Assembly: GCA_002394385.1 (NCBI GenBank)
Contig: DGTS01000010.1
Span: 11,935 to 75,934, forward strand
Length of the DNA stretch: 64,000 nt
Direction of reading: 5' to 3'
Source: Prevotella sp. UBA4330
GTDB taxonomy: Bacteria; Bacteroidota; Bacteroidia; Bacteroidales; Bacteroidaceae
Position numbers and translations under genes: made by a program. Position 1 is the first letter of the stretch, and every line of letters begins with the position of its first letter. The notes below the pieces were generated by a model that saw only the letters and a list, made by a program, of their open reading frames with translations, ran no database searches and was not told the DNA's origin. Below, one piece after another: positions 42,995-51,258 of this stretch.

Positions 42995-44329
42995 ATGGAA
43001 AAACCAGATTTAAAATTCTCGCAACTATGGAACCTTAGTTTCGGATTCTTCGGAGTGCAGATAGCATACGCACTGCAGAGCGCCAACATCTCGCGCATAT
43101 TCTCAACGCTCGGAGCCGACCCGCACAACCTCTCATACTTCTGGATACTGCCGCCGCTTATGGGCATCATCGTGCAGCCTATCATCGGAACACTGAGCGA
43201 CAAGACGTGGACGCGCTTCGGCCGTCGAATCCCCTATCTCTTCGTGGGTGCCGCATGTGCCGTTGCCGTGATGTGCCTGCTGCCTAACGCCGGTTCCTTA
43301 GGCATGGCGGTGAGCACAGCCATGATTTTCGGACTCTTCTCGCTGATGTTTCTCGACACAAGCATAAACATGGCGATGCAGCCTTTCAAGATGCTTGTTG
43401 GAGACATGGTCAACGAGAAGCAGAAAGGTCTCGCCTACTCCATACAGAGTTTCCTGTGCAATGCAGGCTCAGTGGTGGGCTATGTGTTCCCGTTCTTCTT
43501 CACGTTGCTTGGCATTGCCAACGAGGCTCCTAAGGGAATAGTGCCCGACTCCGTGATATGGTCGTTCTATATCGGCGCCGCCATCCTCATACTTTGCGTC
43601 ATCTACACCACGCTGAAGGTGAAAGAATGGAACCCCGAGGACTATGCCAAGTATAACGGCCTGTCCGAAAAAACCGGCAAAGAAGGTGAGTCGGGCAATT
43701 CGGAAAGCAGCAACTGGCTCACCCTTCTCAAGAATGCGCCCTCCACGTTCTGGAAAGTGGGACTGGTACAGTTCTTCTGCTGGGCAGCATTCATGTATAT
43801 GTGGACCTACACCAACGGCGCCATTGCCAGCGTGTGCTTCGGTGTTGACATGAGCGATGCCAACGCCACCATGAGCGAGGCATATCAGAAGGCAGGCAAC
43901 TGGGTGGGAATACTCTTCGCCGTGCAGGCCATCGGCAGCGTCATCTGGGCGGCAGTGCTCCCCAAGATTGGCAACCGCAAGTTCGCATACGCCATATCGC
44001 TCGTGCTCGGCGGCATAGGTTTCGCCACCGTGCCCTTCTTCTCCAACCAGTACATGCAGTTCATCCCCTTCCTGCTCATCGGCTGCGCATGGGCTGCAAT
44101 GCTTGCAATGCCGTTCACCTTTGTCACCAACGCCCTTGAGGGTTACGGCCACATGGGAGCCTATCTCGGACTCTTCAACGGCACCATCTGCATCCCTCAG
44201 ATTGTGGCTGCCCTCGTCGGAGGCATCATCCTCAGCCTTGTCGGCTCTGTGCAGAGCAACATGATGGTTGTGGCTGGCGTGCTTCTGGTCATCGGCGCAC
44301 TGTGTGTGGGAGTGATTAAAGAGAAGTAA
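42995..44329 (+). CDS. MFS/GPH-type sugar transporter, probable maltose uptake
   Basis: A 444-residue inner-membrane protein with about 12 helices. The loop motif SDKTWTRFGRRIPYL (about residues 68-82) is typical of the GPH / SLC45-like sugar:cation symporters often annotated as maltose transporters in Bacteroidetes. The middle cytoplasmic loop is charged (KVKEWNPEDYAKYNGLSEKTGKEG). The gene lies 35 bp after lacI, so it is probably co-transcribed and induced by starch. It would carry maltose or short maltodextrins to the cytoplasmic GH77 enzyme. The substrate is inferred from context. Confidence 0.88.
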   Translation: MEKPDLKFSQLWNLSFGFFGVQIAYALQSANISRIFSTLGADPHNLSYFWILPPLMGIIVQPIIGTLSDKTWTRFGRRIPYLFVGAACAVAVMCLLPNAGSLGMAVSTAMIFGLFSLMFLDTSINMAMQPFKMLVGDMVNEKQKGLAYSIQSFLCNAGSVVGYVFPFFFTLLGIANEAPKGIVPDSVIWSFYIGAAILILCVIYTTLKVKEWNPEDYAKYNGLSEKTGKEGESGNSESSNWLTLLKNAPSTFWKVGLVQFFCWAAFMYMWTYTNGAIASVCFGVDMSDANATMSEAYQKAGNWVGILFAVQAIGSVIWAAVLPKIGNRKFAYAISLVLGGIGFATVPFFSNQYMQFIPFLLIGCAWAAMLAMPFTFVTNALEGYGHMGAYLGLFNGTICIPQIVAALVGGIILSLVGSVQSNMMVVAGVLLVIGALCVGVIKEK

Positions 44330-44335
44330 CAAAAA

Positions 44336-44401
44336 GTAATATAGGCTATTTTACCAACCAATATAGGCTATTTTGGTCAGCAAAATAGCCTATATTGTTT
44401 T
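44336..44401. repeat. 22-bp tandem array, family B, three units
   Basis: Units begin at 44336, 44358 and 44380. The first two read ATATAGGCTATTTT; the third is the complementary orientation (AAAATAGCCTATATT). It starts 6 bp after the transporter stop and runs into the -33 region of the next promoter. The following TTTCGACTGAAATT resembles the tail after the 33640 array. Confidence 0.9.
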
Positions 44402-44428
44402 GCATTTCGACTGAAATTAGTAACTTTG
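44399..44428 (+). promoter_or_regulatory. PAP2 gene promoter (TTTG-18-TAACTTTG)
   Basis: -33 TTTG at 44399-44402 and -7 TAACTTTG at 44421-44428. The start codon is at 44438, only 9 nt after the -7 box, so the transcript is nearly leaderless. The -33 element overlaps the last base pairs of the 22-bp array. Confidence 0.75.
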
Positions 44429-44437
44429 CAGCCGTAA

Positions 44438-45046
44438 ATGAGAAGGTTTTTGCTATCTATCATCCTTATGAGTGCCACCATCTTGTGCATGGCACAGGAA
44501 GGAGTTGCCGCCGACAATGGCGCCAACAAAGGCGCTACGGGCAGCCGCTACCACGGCGACGGCATCGACGACGTGCTGCAATACTCGCCGCTGGCAGCCA
44601 CCATAGCACTGAAGTTGTTCGGCGTGGAGAGCAAGAGCGAATGGGGAAACCTGCTCATCAACACTACCGCGACATACGCCAACACCGCCATACTGAGTTA
44701 CATGCTGAAGCACTCGGTCAACTCCACGCGCCCCGACGGCACCGACAACCACTCTTTCCCGTCGGCACACACCGCCATAGCCTTTGCCGGTGCCACCATC
44801 ATGACTAAGGAGTACTGGCATGTGTCGCCGTGGATTGGCGTGGGAGCCTACACCGTAGCAGCCGTCACCGCCGCCGACCGCGTTCGCCGCAACCGCCACC
44901 GCTGGATTGACGTGGCGGCAGGTGCCGCCATCGGAGTGGCCACCGCCGAACTGGGTTACTACATCGGGGGGCTCATTCTGCCCGACCGAGAGCAGTATTC
45001 GCTCTCTGTCTCGCCCACAGGACTTGAACTTGTGGTGAAACTTTAG
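44438..45046 (+). CDS. Exported PAP2-family phosphatase
   Basis: A 202-residue protein with signal peptide (1-19, ILCMAQ) and a PAP2 phosphatase core. All three motifs are intact: K91-x6-R98P99, PSAH at 108-111, and R148-x5-H154-x3-D158. Members act on lipid phosphates such as undecaprenyl pyrophosphate, lipid A or phosphatidic acid on the outer face of the inner membrane or in the periplasm. The gene has its own promoter with an almost absent leader. It starts the block of envelope genes. The substrate is unknown; recycling of polyprenyl phosphate would fit the neighbours. Confidence 0.9.
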   Translation: MRRFLLSIILMSATILCMAQEGVAADNGANKGATGSRYHGDGIDDVLQYSPLAATIALKLFGVESKSEWGNLLINTTATYANTAILSYMLKHSVNSTRPDGTDNHSFPSAHTAIAFAGATIMTKEYWHVSPWIGVGAYTVAAVTAADRVRRNRHRWIDVAAGAAIGVATAELGYYIGGLILPDREQYSLSVSPTGLELVVKL

Positions 45047-45059
45047 GCTTACCGAGGAT

Positions 45060-45191
45060 GCGGTTGATGCTTAACGGGAGTGTCATTGATGCCTTATGAG
45101 AAGGTCATTGATATATAATTGGGACACGAATGATGCATTATTGAAACATCATTGATATATAATTGGAATGTGAGTGATAATGAATGGGAGT
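45060..45191. repeat. 22-bp tandem array, family D (TCATTGATATATAATTGG)
   Basis: Six units begin at 45060, 45082, 45104, 45126, 45148 and 45170, each exactly 22 bp and increasingly diverged at the edges. The second and fourth of the clear units share CATTGATATATAATTGG. The array ends 8 bp before the acyltransferase start, so it fills the whole gap between the two genes. Confidence 0.85.
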
Positions 45192-45199
45192 TTTAGTTG

Positions 45200-46201
45200 A
45201 TGTCAAGCATTAAGTTTTCTTCACTTAGCGAGCACCGCACCGAACTGATGGGGGCGGCGATGCTCTTTGTAATGCTCTTCCATGTGGGCATGGACCGTCA
45301 CAGCACTTTCTACGCCCTTCACCGCATCGGCAACGTTGGCGTTGACATATTCCTGCTGCTCAGCGGCATCGGTCTTTGGTTTGCGTGGCAGAAGAAGCCG
45401 TCGCTGCGCCACTTCTACTGGCGCCGTTTCGTCCGTCTCTACCCTGCATGGCTCATCATGGCGATGCTTTTCTACATCCCGAACCACATCAACACTCCCG
45501 GCGGAGGCTATAGTCCCGACATTCTGAACCTTGTACTGAACATTCTGTTCGGCTGGAGTTTCTGGCGATGCGACGACCTCACGTTCTGGTTCATACCGGC
45601 AATCATGGTGCTCTATCTCGTCGCCCCGTTCTATCTTCGCCTCATCCGCCGCAGCCCTTCATGGCGATGGTTGCCGGCGGTGGCTATGGTTTGGGCTGTG
45701 ATGGTGCAGTACTACCCTCCCGTCCACTCGCTTGTGGGCCATGTAGAGATATTCTGGAGCCGCGTGCCCATTTTCCTCTTGGGCATCAATTTCGGCTCTA
45801 TGGTGCAGGAGAAGCGCACCTTAGAAGGTTCCGCCCTGTGGCTTCTGCTGCTCACGCTGGCGCTCAGTCTCACGATGTGTCTTGAGTTCGAGGAGTCGTG
45901 GCGCGGCCGTTTCCCGCTGTTCCTCGAGCGCATGGTGTATATCCCTCTTGCCGTTTCGCTCTCGCTTCTGCTTGCCCATTGCCTCGCGAAAGCGCCCCGC
46001 TGGCTGCTCCGCGGCATGGCTTTCGTGGGCATGCTGTCGCTGGAGGCATATCTGATACACCTCCATTTCATTCTCGTCAATGTGCAGAAGTACGACCTCG
46101 GCTATGTGCTGACGTCGCTCATAACCATCGTCGTGTCGCTCGCTCTTGCCTTCGTACTGCACCATTTGGTGGCTTTCGTCACCCGTTTTTTGCCGCGATA
46201 G
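45200..46201 (+). CDS. Membrane acyltransferase (acyltransferase family 3)
   Basis: A 333-residue polytopic membrane protein of the OafA/YrhL type, which O-acylates surface glycans. It has the N-terminal ELMGAAMLFVMLFHVGMDR (catalytic-type His after a hydrophobic helix), RRFVRLYPAWL typical of the second helix, and about ten helices. ATG 45200 was chosen over an in-frame TTG three bases upstream. The region before it is entirely a 22-bp array, with no clear promoter. The acyl group and acceptor are unknown. Confidence 0.88.
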   Translation: MSSIKFSSLSEHRTELMGAAMLFVMLFHVGMDRHSTFYALHRIGNVGVDIFLLLSGIGLWFAWQKKPSLRHFYWRRFVRLYPAWLIMAMLFYIPNHINTPGGGYSPDILNLVLNILFGWSFWRCDDLTFWFIPAIMVLYLVAPFYLRLIRRSPSWRWLPAVAMVWAVMVQYYPPVHSLVGHVEIFWSRVPIFLLGINFGSMVQEKRTLEGSALWLLLLTLALSLTMCLEFEESWRGRFPLFLERMVYIPLAVSLSLLLAHCLAKAPRWLLRGMAFVGMLSLEAYLIHLHFILVNVQKYDLGYVLTSLITIVVSLALAFVLHHLVAFVTRFLPR

Positions 46202-46244
46202 CAACTTTTTGGCGGCTATGATGTCTTTATTTCATAAAAAGATG

Positions 46245-46252
46245 TAACTTTG
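46245..46252 (+). promoter_or_regulatory. Promoter of the UbiA-type gene, -7 box TAACTTTG
   Basis: TAACTTTGC lies 13 nt before ATG 46266, giving a very short leader. No clear -33 element is seen. Confidence 0.65.
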
Positions 46253-46265
46253 CACGTGTAAAACA

Positions 46266-47150
46266 ATGAGCATGAAGGAAATATTCCGACTGATACGTCC
46301 CAAGCAATGGCTGAAGAACTTGTTTGTTTTTCTGCCTGTGTTCTTCGGCGGTGCCCTCACCGACAGCCACGCCGTGCTGCCCGTGGTGGCCACATTCTTT
46401 GCCTATTGCTTCATTGCCTCTTCGGTCTATTGTTTCAACGACATCATTGATGTTGACGCCGACCGCCGCCACTCGGTGAAATGCCGCCGCCCGATAGCCT
46501 CGGGCGCCATCACCATAGGGCAGGGCTACATGCTCATGGCCGCAATGTTCATACTCGCCATAGTGCCGATGCTGTTTGTCGGCGATGCCTGGTATAAGGT
46601 GGCTCTGGTGCTGTTGGGCTACTATGTGCTCAACATCGGCTACTGCGCGCGCCTGAAGCAATATGCCATTGTCGATGTGTGCATCGTGGCGTTCGGCTTT
46701 GTGCTGCGCCTGCTTGCTGGCGGCTTCGCCTCGGGTGTGCCTTTGAGCAAATGGATAGTGATGGTGACGTTCCTGCTCACTCTGTTCCTCTCGTTCGCCA
46801 AGCGGCGCGACGACGTGGTGCGCATGGAGGCTACCGGCATTGCGCCGCGCAAGAACACCATACGCTACAACCTCACCTTCATCAACCAGGCCATCACCAT
46901 CACGGCAGCCGTGACGCTGGTGTGCTACATCATGTACACGGTGTCGCCGGAGGTGGAGGCGCGCACCGGTAGCCAGTACATCTACCTCACGTCGCTCTTT
47001 GTGCTGATAGGACTGCTCCGCTACATACAGATAACGGTGGTCGATGAGAAAAGTGGCGACCCCACAAAGATAATGCTTTCCGACAGGTTCATGCAACTCG
47101 TGGTGCTCGCATGGGGCATCATGTTCCTCATTGCCATCTACATATTATGA
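46266..47150 (+). CDS. UbiA-family phosphoribosyl-polyprenol (DPPR) synthase-like protein
   Basis: A 294-residue membrane protein of the UbiA prenyltransferase superfamily. The first Asp motif is NDIIDVDADRRH (about 58-69), followed by KCRRPIASG. The N-terminal RLIRPKQWLKN is typical of the decaprenyl-phosphate phosphoribosyltransferase branch. That branch transfers ribose-5-phosphate from PRPP to polyprenyl phosphate. The next gene is a HAD phosphatase that could remove the 5-phosphate, giving polyprenyl-phospho-ribose as a donor for surface glycans. The subfamily call is fairly strong, the pathway inferred. Confidence 0.87.
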   Translation: MSMKEIFRLIRPKQWLKNLFVFLPVFFGGALTDSHAVLPVVATFFAYCFIASSVYCFNDIIDVDADRRHSVKCRRPIASGAITIGQGYMLMAAMFILAIVPMLFVGDAWYKVALVLLGYYVLNIGYCARLKQYAIVDVCIVAFGFVLRLLAGGFASGVPLSKWIVMVTFLLTLFLSFAKRRDDVVRMEATGIAPRKNTIRYNLTFINQAITITAAVTLVCYIMYTVSPEVEARTGSQYIYLTSLFVLIGLLRYIQITVVDEKSGDPTKIMLSDRFMQLVVLAWGIMFLIAIYIL

Positions 47151-47177
47151 CACTGCGCGCCTTTTAGAAGATAAGAC

Positions 47178-47783
47178 ATGGAGATTCACGCATTCGACTT
47201 TGACGGCACGCTGACACGGAGCGACTCGCTGCTGGGCATAATACGCCACCAGCGCGGCACGGCAGGACTGATGCGCGTGCTCCTGATGCACGCTCCCAAC
47301 CTACTGATGATGAAGGCTGGGCGCTACCCCAACTGGAAAGTGAAGCAGAAGGTGTTCCGAATGTGCTTCGGAGGAATGACTATCGACGACTTCAACGCGC
47401 TCTGCCGCGACTATGCTCAGAAACATCTCGACATACTGAGAGCCGACGGCATGAGGCAGGTTGACGATGTACTGCGGCGCGGTTGCCGCGTTGTCATCAT
47501 CAGCGCAAGCATCGACAACTGGGTGCGTCCGTTCTTCCAAGGTCGCGAGGGCATCGAGATAGCAGGCACACAGGTGGAAGTCGTCGAGGGGAAACTTACC
47601 GGCCGCTTCCTTACCCGCAACTGCTACGGCAAGGAGAAGGTGGAACGTCTGCTCAAACTCTATCCCGACCGCCAGTCATATCGCCTCGTGGCATACGGCG
47701 ACAGTCGTGGAGACCGCGAACTGCTTGCCTTCGCCGACGAAGCACACTACCGCGAGTTTAAAGGTAAAAAAGTAAAAGAGTAA
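47178..47783 (+). CDS. HAD-superfamily (subfamily IB) phosphatase
   Basis: A 201-residue cytoplasmic phosphatase of the PSPase-like HAD-IB type. Motif I FDFDGTL (residues 6-12) holds the nucleophile Asp and acid Asp, motif II is IISAS, and the late Asp motif is YGDSRGDREL. It starts 27 bp after the UbiA-type gene, so it probably acts on the same phosphoribosyl-polyprenol product. The C-terminus (KGKKVKE, stop) is encoded by the first units of a GTAAAAAG array, so the last residues are repeat-derived. Confidence 0.88.
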   Translation: MEIHAFDFDGTLTRSDSLLGIIRHQRGTAGLMRVLLMHAPNLLMMKAGRYPNWKVKQKVFRMCFGGMTIDDFNALCRDYAQKHLDILRADGMRQVDDVLRRGCRVVIISASIDNWVRPFFQGREGIEIAGTQVEVVEGKLTGRFLTRNCYGKEKVERLLKLYPDRQSYRLVAYGDSRGDRELLAFADEAHYREFKGKKVKE

Positions 47784-47892
47784 AAAGGTAAGAAGGAAGT
47801 AGGAAAGTAAAAAGGTAAAAGAGTAAAAAGGTAAGAAGGAAGTAGGAAAGTAAAAATGTAAAAGAGTAAAACAGTAAAAAGGAAGTTTAAAA
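47763..47892. repeat. 8-bp class GTAAAAAG array
   Basis: A dense run of GTAAAAAG, GTAAGAAG, GTAAAAGA and similar units, containing a longer duplication (AAAGAGTAAAAAGGTAAGAA occurs twice, from about 47773 and 47819). It forms the last codons and stop of the HAD gene. It starts the 405-bp gene-free stretch 47784-48188. Confidence 0.85.
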
Positions 47893-47967
47893 GTAAAAAG
47901 CAAAGAGAACGATATACAATTAGACCTCACAAATGATACTGTGTTCCAAAAGATGCAGTACACGATG

Positions 47968-48121
47968 TCTCCCTGCCCCTGTAGGGGAGTCGTTAGCAAT
48001 GGGGTCAGTGATATGAAGAAAGGTGATAGAAGAACATGGAGGATGATGCGAGTGGATTAAGATACTGACCCTACCCCTGCCCCTACCCTACAAGGGCGGG
48101 GAGTCGTTAGCAATGGGGTCA
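47968..48121. repeat. Two G-rich palindromic elements
   Basis: The elements run 47968-48010 (CTCCCTGCCCCTGTAGGGGA ... GGGGTCAGTG) and 48063-48121 (ACTGACCCTACCCCTGCCCC ... GGGGAGTCGTTAGCAATGGG). Both share GAGTCGTTAGCAATGGGGTC. A short GTAAAAAG-type run (48139-48180) follows. No gene is seen in this gap. Confidence 0.75.
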
Positions 48122-48188
48122 TATAGTATATAATTACCAAAGTGAAAGAGTAGGAAGGTAAAAAGTAAAAAAGCAGAAAGGCTACCAA

Positions 48189-49625
48189 ATGAAGAAATAC
48201 CTGAGAATGCTGATAATAAAGAGAGAGGAGATGCCACTCGTGGGCATACTGCTCGTCATTTTCACTGCGCTCCACGTGCTTGTGGTGCGCCGTTTCTGGG
48301 AAGCGTTCTCGCCACTGGGCAAAGACTACTGGTGGCTTTACGTGGGAAAGTTCGACATCTCGGGCTTCGACCCCATCACATACTCCGTACTTTCGCAGTG
48401 GGACACGCGCTACCAGGTGTATCGCCACCCGTTGCTGGCATTCTTCGCATGGCCTTTCTCGCAACTCAACCAGTTGCTCATGGACACGCTGGGCATGAAT
48501 CCCGTGCAGATAGTGGTGGCTGTGATTCTTCTCGCATGCCTCGTCTATAGCGCAGTTTTCCTGTTCCGCATTTTCCGAGAGCATATCGGCATCGGACGGT
48601 TCGACGCCACCCTGCTCGCCCTGCTCACCTTCTCGTTCGCCTACATCCTGCTGGCTTACATCTGCCCCGACCATTTCGCGGTGTCCATGATGGTGCTTGT
48701 GGTGACGCTCTATGCGGCAGGCAAGAAGATGAAAGAGGGCACTCACTTCAAGGTTTGGCAAACACTCACACTCTTTCTCCTTACCGCCGGCATCACACTG
48801 AGCAACGGAATAAAGACTTTCATTGCGGCATTCTTCACCAACAAACGACGTTTCTTCCACCCCGCCCACTTGCTGCTGGGAGTGATAGTGCCGTCGATTG
48901 CCATCTGGTTTTTTGCACGGTGGGAGTATAAGTTCTATGTTTTCCCGCGCGAACAACAGCGCAAACAGATAAAGGCTCAACGCGCAGCCAACGCCGACCG
49001 CAAGGCTTACCGCCGCTTCTGCGACACCGTAGCGATTGCCGACACCGCACGACGACGCGCCGTGTTCGACTCCATTCAGGCTGTGAAAGCAAAGCAGCGG
49101 AAGGCGGCAGAGGCCAAGAAGCCCGTCTTTGCACACCAGGGCAAGCCCATCGCCAAGGGCGAGTTCACCAGTTGGACCGACATAACGACATCGCGATGGG
49201 ACACCGCCGTGGAGAACCTTTTTGGCGAGTCGATGCAACTGCACCGTCAACACCTGCTGGAAGACACTCTGCGCAAGCGGCCCGTCATAGTGCGTTACGA
49301 CCATATATTCAATTATGTCGTGGAGGTACTGCTCGTGCTCCTCTTTGTCGTCGGCATCTGGTGCGGCAGGCGCAGCAGGTTCCTGTGGCTGTGCCTCGCA
49401 TTCATCCTGCCCGACATCGGCATCCATCTGGTGCTCGGTTTCGGCATTAACGAGGTGTACATCATGTCTGCCCACTGGCTTTTCGTGCTGCCCATAGCCC
49501 TCGCCTTCGCCTTCAAGGCATTCCAGGACAAGTGGCTCATCGCCCTGCGCGGTATCACCGTCCTGCTCACCGCCTACCTATTTATATATAATCTATGGCT
49601 CACCATCAGTTTCCTGGTTAGTTGA
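48189..49625 (+). CDS. Polytopic membrane protein, possible GT-C-type glycosyltransferase
   Basis: A 478-residue protein with about ten membrane helices and one large charged soluble segment (about 255-370, Arg/Lys/Ala-rich, e.g. REQQRKQIKAQRAANADRKA). Early loop features WWLYVGKFDISGFDP and RYQVYRHPLLAFFAWP resemble the first loop of GT-C enzymes that use polyprenyl-phospho-sugars, though no clear DxD is seen. Its place after the phosphoribosyl-polyprenol synthase and HAD genes would fit a transferase of that donor. I do not recognise a characterised family. The gene call itself is secure from length and coding pattern. Confidence 0.8.
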   Translation: MKKYLRMLIIKREEMPLVGILLVIFTALHVLVVRRFWEAFSPLGKDYWWLYVGKFDISGFDPITYSVLSQWDTRYQVYRHPLLAFFAWPFSQLNQLLMDTLGMNPVQIVVAVILLACLVYSAVFLFRIFREHIGIGRFDATLLALLTFSFAYILLAYICPDHFAVSMMVLVVTLYAAGKKMKEGTHFKVWQTLTLFLLTAGITLSNGIKTFIAAFFTNKRRFFHPAHLLLGVIVPSIAIWFFARWEYKFYVFPREQQRKQIKAQRAANADRKAYRRFCDTVAIADTARRRAVFDSIQAVKAKQRKAAEAKKPVFAHQGKPIAKGEFTSWTDITTSRWDTAVENLFGESMQLHRQHLLEDTLRKRPVIVRYDHIFNYVVEVLLVLLFVVGIWCGRRSRFLWLCLAFILPDIGIHLVLGFGINEVYIMSAHWLFVLPIALAFAFKAFQDKWLIALRGITVLLTAYLFIYNLWLTISFLVS

Positions 49626-49643
49626 AACTCATTGCAACTAACC

Positions 49644-49706
49644 ATTCGCAATTCATAATCGCCGAAGGCGACCACTCGTAATTTGCAATTCAACATTCGT
49701 AATTAG
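49644..49706. repeat. 7-bp class array (ATTCGCA/ATTCATA/ATTCGTA)
   Basis: Degenerate 7-mers such as CAATTCA, TAATTTG, CATTCGT and TAATTAG fill the 87-bp gap before the flippase gene, interrupted by a small palindrome, CGCCGAAGGCG. Confidence 0.65.
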
Positions 49707-49712
49707 AAAAAA

Positions 49713-51152
49713 ATGGATTCACTAAAGGAAAAAACCGCGAAAGGACTGTTCTGGGGAGGGATGAACAACACTGTGCAACAGTTGTTGGGATTCGTCTTCG
49801 GCATCGTCACGCTGCGCCTGCTGTCGCCGCAAGACAACGGCATGATGGCCATCATCGCCATCTTCTCGCAGGTGGCTACTGTGCTGCAGGACAGCGGTTT
49901 CCGCTCCGCTCTGGTGAACATCAAGGAGCCAACACACCGCGACTACAATGCCGTGTTCTGGTTCAACATACTGATGGGACTGGCGATGTACGCCCTACTC
50001 TTCTTCTGTGCACCGCTGATAGCGAAATACTACCACACCCCTGAACTGACATGGTTCAGCCGCTACGCCTTCCTGAGCATAATCCTCGCGAGTCTCAACA
50101 CGGCACAGTCGGCATGGCTTTTCAAGAACCTGCGCGCCAAGCAACAGGCAAAGGCCGCGATGACGGCGGTACTGCTGTCGGGCATCGTGTGCATCGTGAT
50201 GGCGTGGAAGGGACTTGCCTACTGGTCGCTCGCCACCCAGGGACTGGTGTTCATCGGCGTTTATATGCTTATGAACTGGCACTACAGTCCGTGGCGGCCC
50301 ACGTTCCACTTCGACTTCCGCCCCATCAAGGGCATGTTCCGCTTCTCGGTGAAGATGCTGATAACCACCATCGTGGAGCGCGTCAACGTCAACATAATGA
50401 ACATTCTGCTGGGACGCTACTTCTCGAAGCATGACGTTGGCATCTATAACACCGCCTACAACTGGAGCCAGAAGGGCGCTTCGCTGGTACAGGGCATGGT
50501 GGCGCAAGTGGCGCAACCCGTGTTCTCCGACCTTCAGGACGACCGTCAACGCCAGTTGCGGGTGCTGCGCAAGATGATGCGTTTTGCCGCCTTTGTGTCG
50601 TTCCCGCTGATGTTCGGGCTGTCGCTTGTAGCCGAGGAATTTATTGTTGTAACGATAACCGAGAAGTGGCTGGGCAGTGCCATGCTGCTGCGTGTGCTCT
50701 GCATCGCCGCCGCCTTTGGTCCTCTCAGCACCGTCTTGTCGCAATACATCGTGAGCCGAGGGCGCAGCGGCATCTATCTTGGCTGCACATCGGTGCTCTG
50801 TGCGTTGCTCATCGGCATGATGCTCACGCTGCACGGCAGGGGCATCGAGGTGATGGTGCGGGCTTACACGGCACTCTTTGTGGTGTGGTTCTTCGTGTGG
50901 CATTTCTTCGTTAGACGACTTTCGGGCTACAGTTTGTTCCATCTGCTTAAGGACACGCTGCCCTTCCTCATTGTCGCCGCTGCCGTGATGATGTTCACCG
51001 GCTGGGTAACGGCAACGGTGAGCACACTATGGGTGCGCCTGCTGCTGCGCATCTTCCTTGCCGCCAGCATCTATTTCATCATCATGCGCACGCTTCGCGT
51101 CAAGATACTTGACGAGTGCATAGAGTTCGTTAAGCGAAAATTAGGACGGTAG
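49713..51152 (+). CDS. Polysaccharide flippase (Wzx/PST type)
   Basis: A 479-residue inner-membrane protein with about 14 helices and an N-terminus diagnostic for lipopolysaccharide/capsule exporters (KTAKGLFWGGMNNTVQQLLGFVFGIVTLRLLSP). The cytoplasmic motif RYFSKHDVGIYNTAYNWSQK is typical of the WzxC-like PST family. It would move lipid-linked repeat units across the inner membrane for surface polysaccharide assembly. No Wzy polymerase is recognisable in the window. A 22-bp array follows immediately. Confidence 0.92.
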   Translation: MDSLKEKTAKGLFWGGMNNTVQQLLGFVFGIVTLRLLSPQDNGMMAIIAIFSQVATVLQDSGFRSALVNIKEPTHRDYNAVFWFNILMGLAMYALLFFCAPLIAKYYHTPELTWFSRYAFLSIILASLNTAQSAWLFKNLRAKQQAKAAMTAVLLSGIVCIVMAWKGLAYWSLATQGLVFIGVYMLMNWHYSPWRPTFHFDFRPIKGMFRFSVKMLITTIVERVNVNIMNILLGRYFSKHDVGIYNTAYNWSQKGASLVQGMVAQVAQPVFSDLQDDRQRQLRVLRKMMRFAAFVSFPLMFGLSLVAEEFIVVTITEKWLGSAMLLRVLCIAAAFGPLSTVLSQYIVSRGRSGIYLGCTSVLCALLIGMMLTLHGRGIEVMVRAYTALFVVWFFVWHFFVRRLSGYSLFHLLKDTLPFLIVAAAVMMFTGWVTATVSTLWVRLLLRIFLAASIYFIIMRTLRVKILDECIEFVKRKLGR

Positions 51153-51170
51153 TTTTTTTGTTCTCAGAAA

Positions 51171-51236
51171 GTAAAACAGGCTATTTTAGTAAGTAAAATA
51201 GGCTATATTGGTAAGTAAAATAGGCTATTTTACTTT
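51171..51236. repeat. 22-bp tandem array, family B, three units
   Basis: Units begin at 51171, 51193 and 51215, each GTAAAA(C/T)AGGCTAT(T/A)TT plus four bases. It lies between the convergent ends of the flippase and glycosyltransferase genes. The last unit ends CTATTTTACTTT, as in the 33640 array. Confidence 0.9.
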
Positions 51237-51258
51237 CGCGCCAGACACTAAACAAGAA

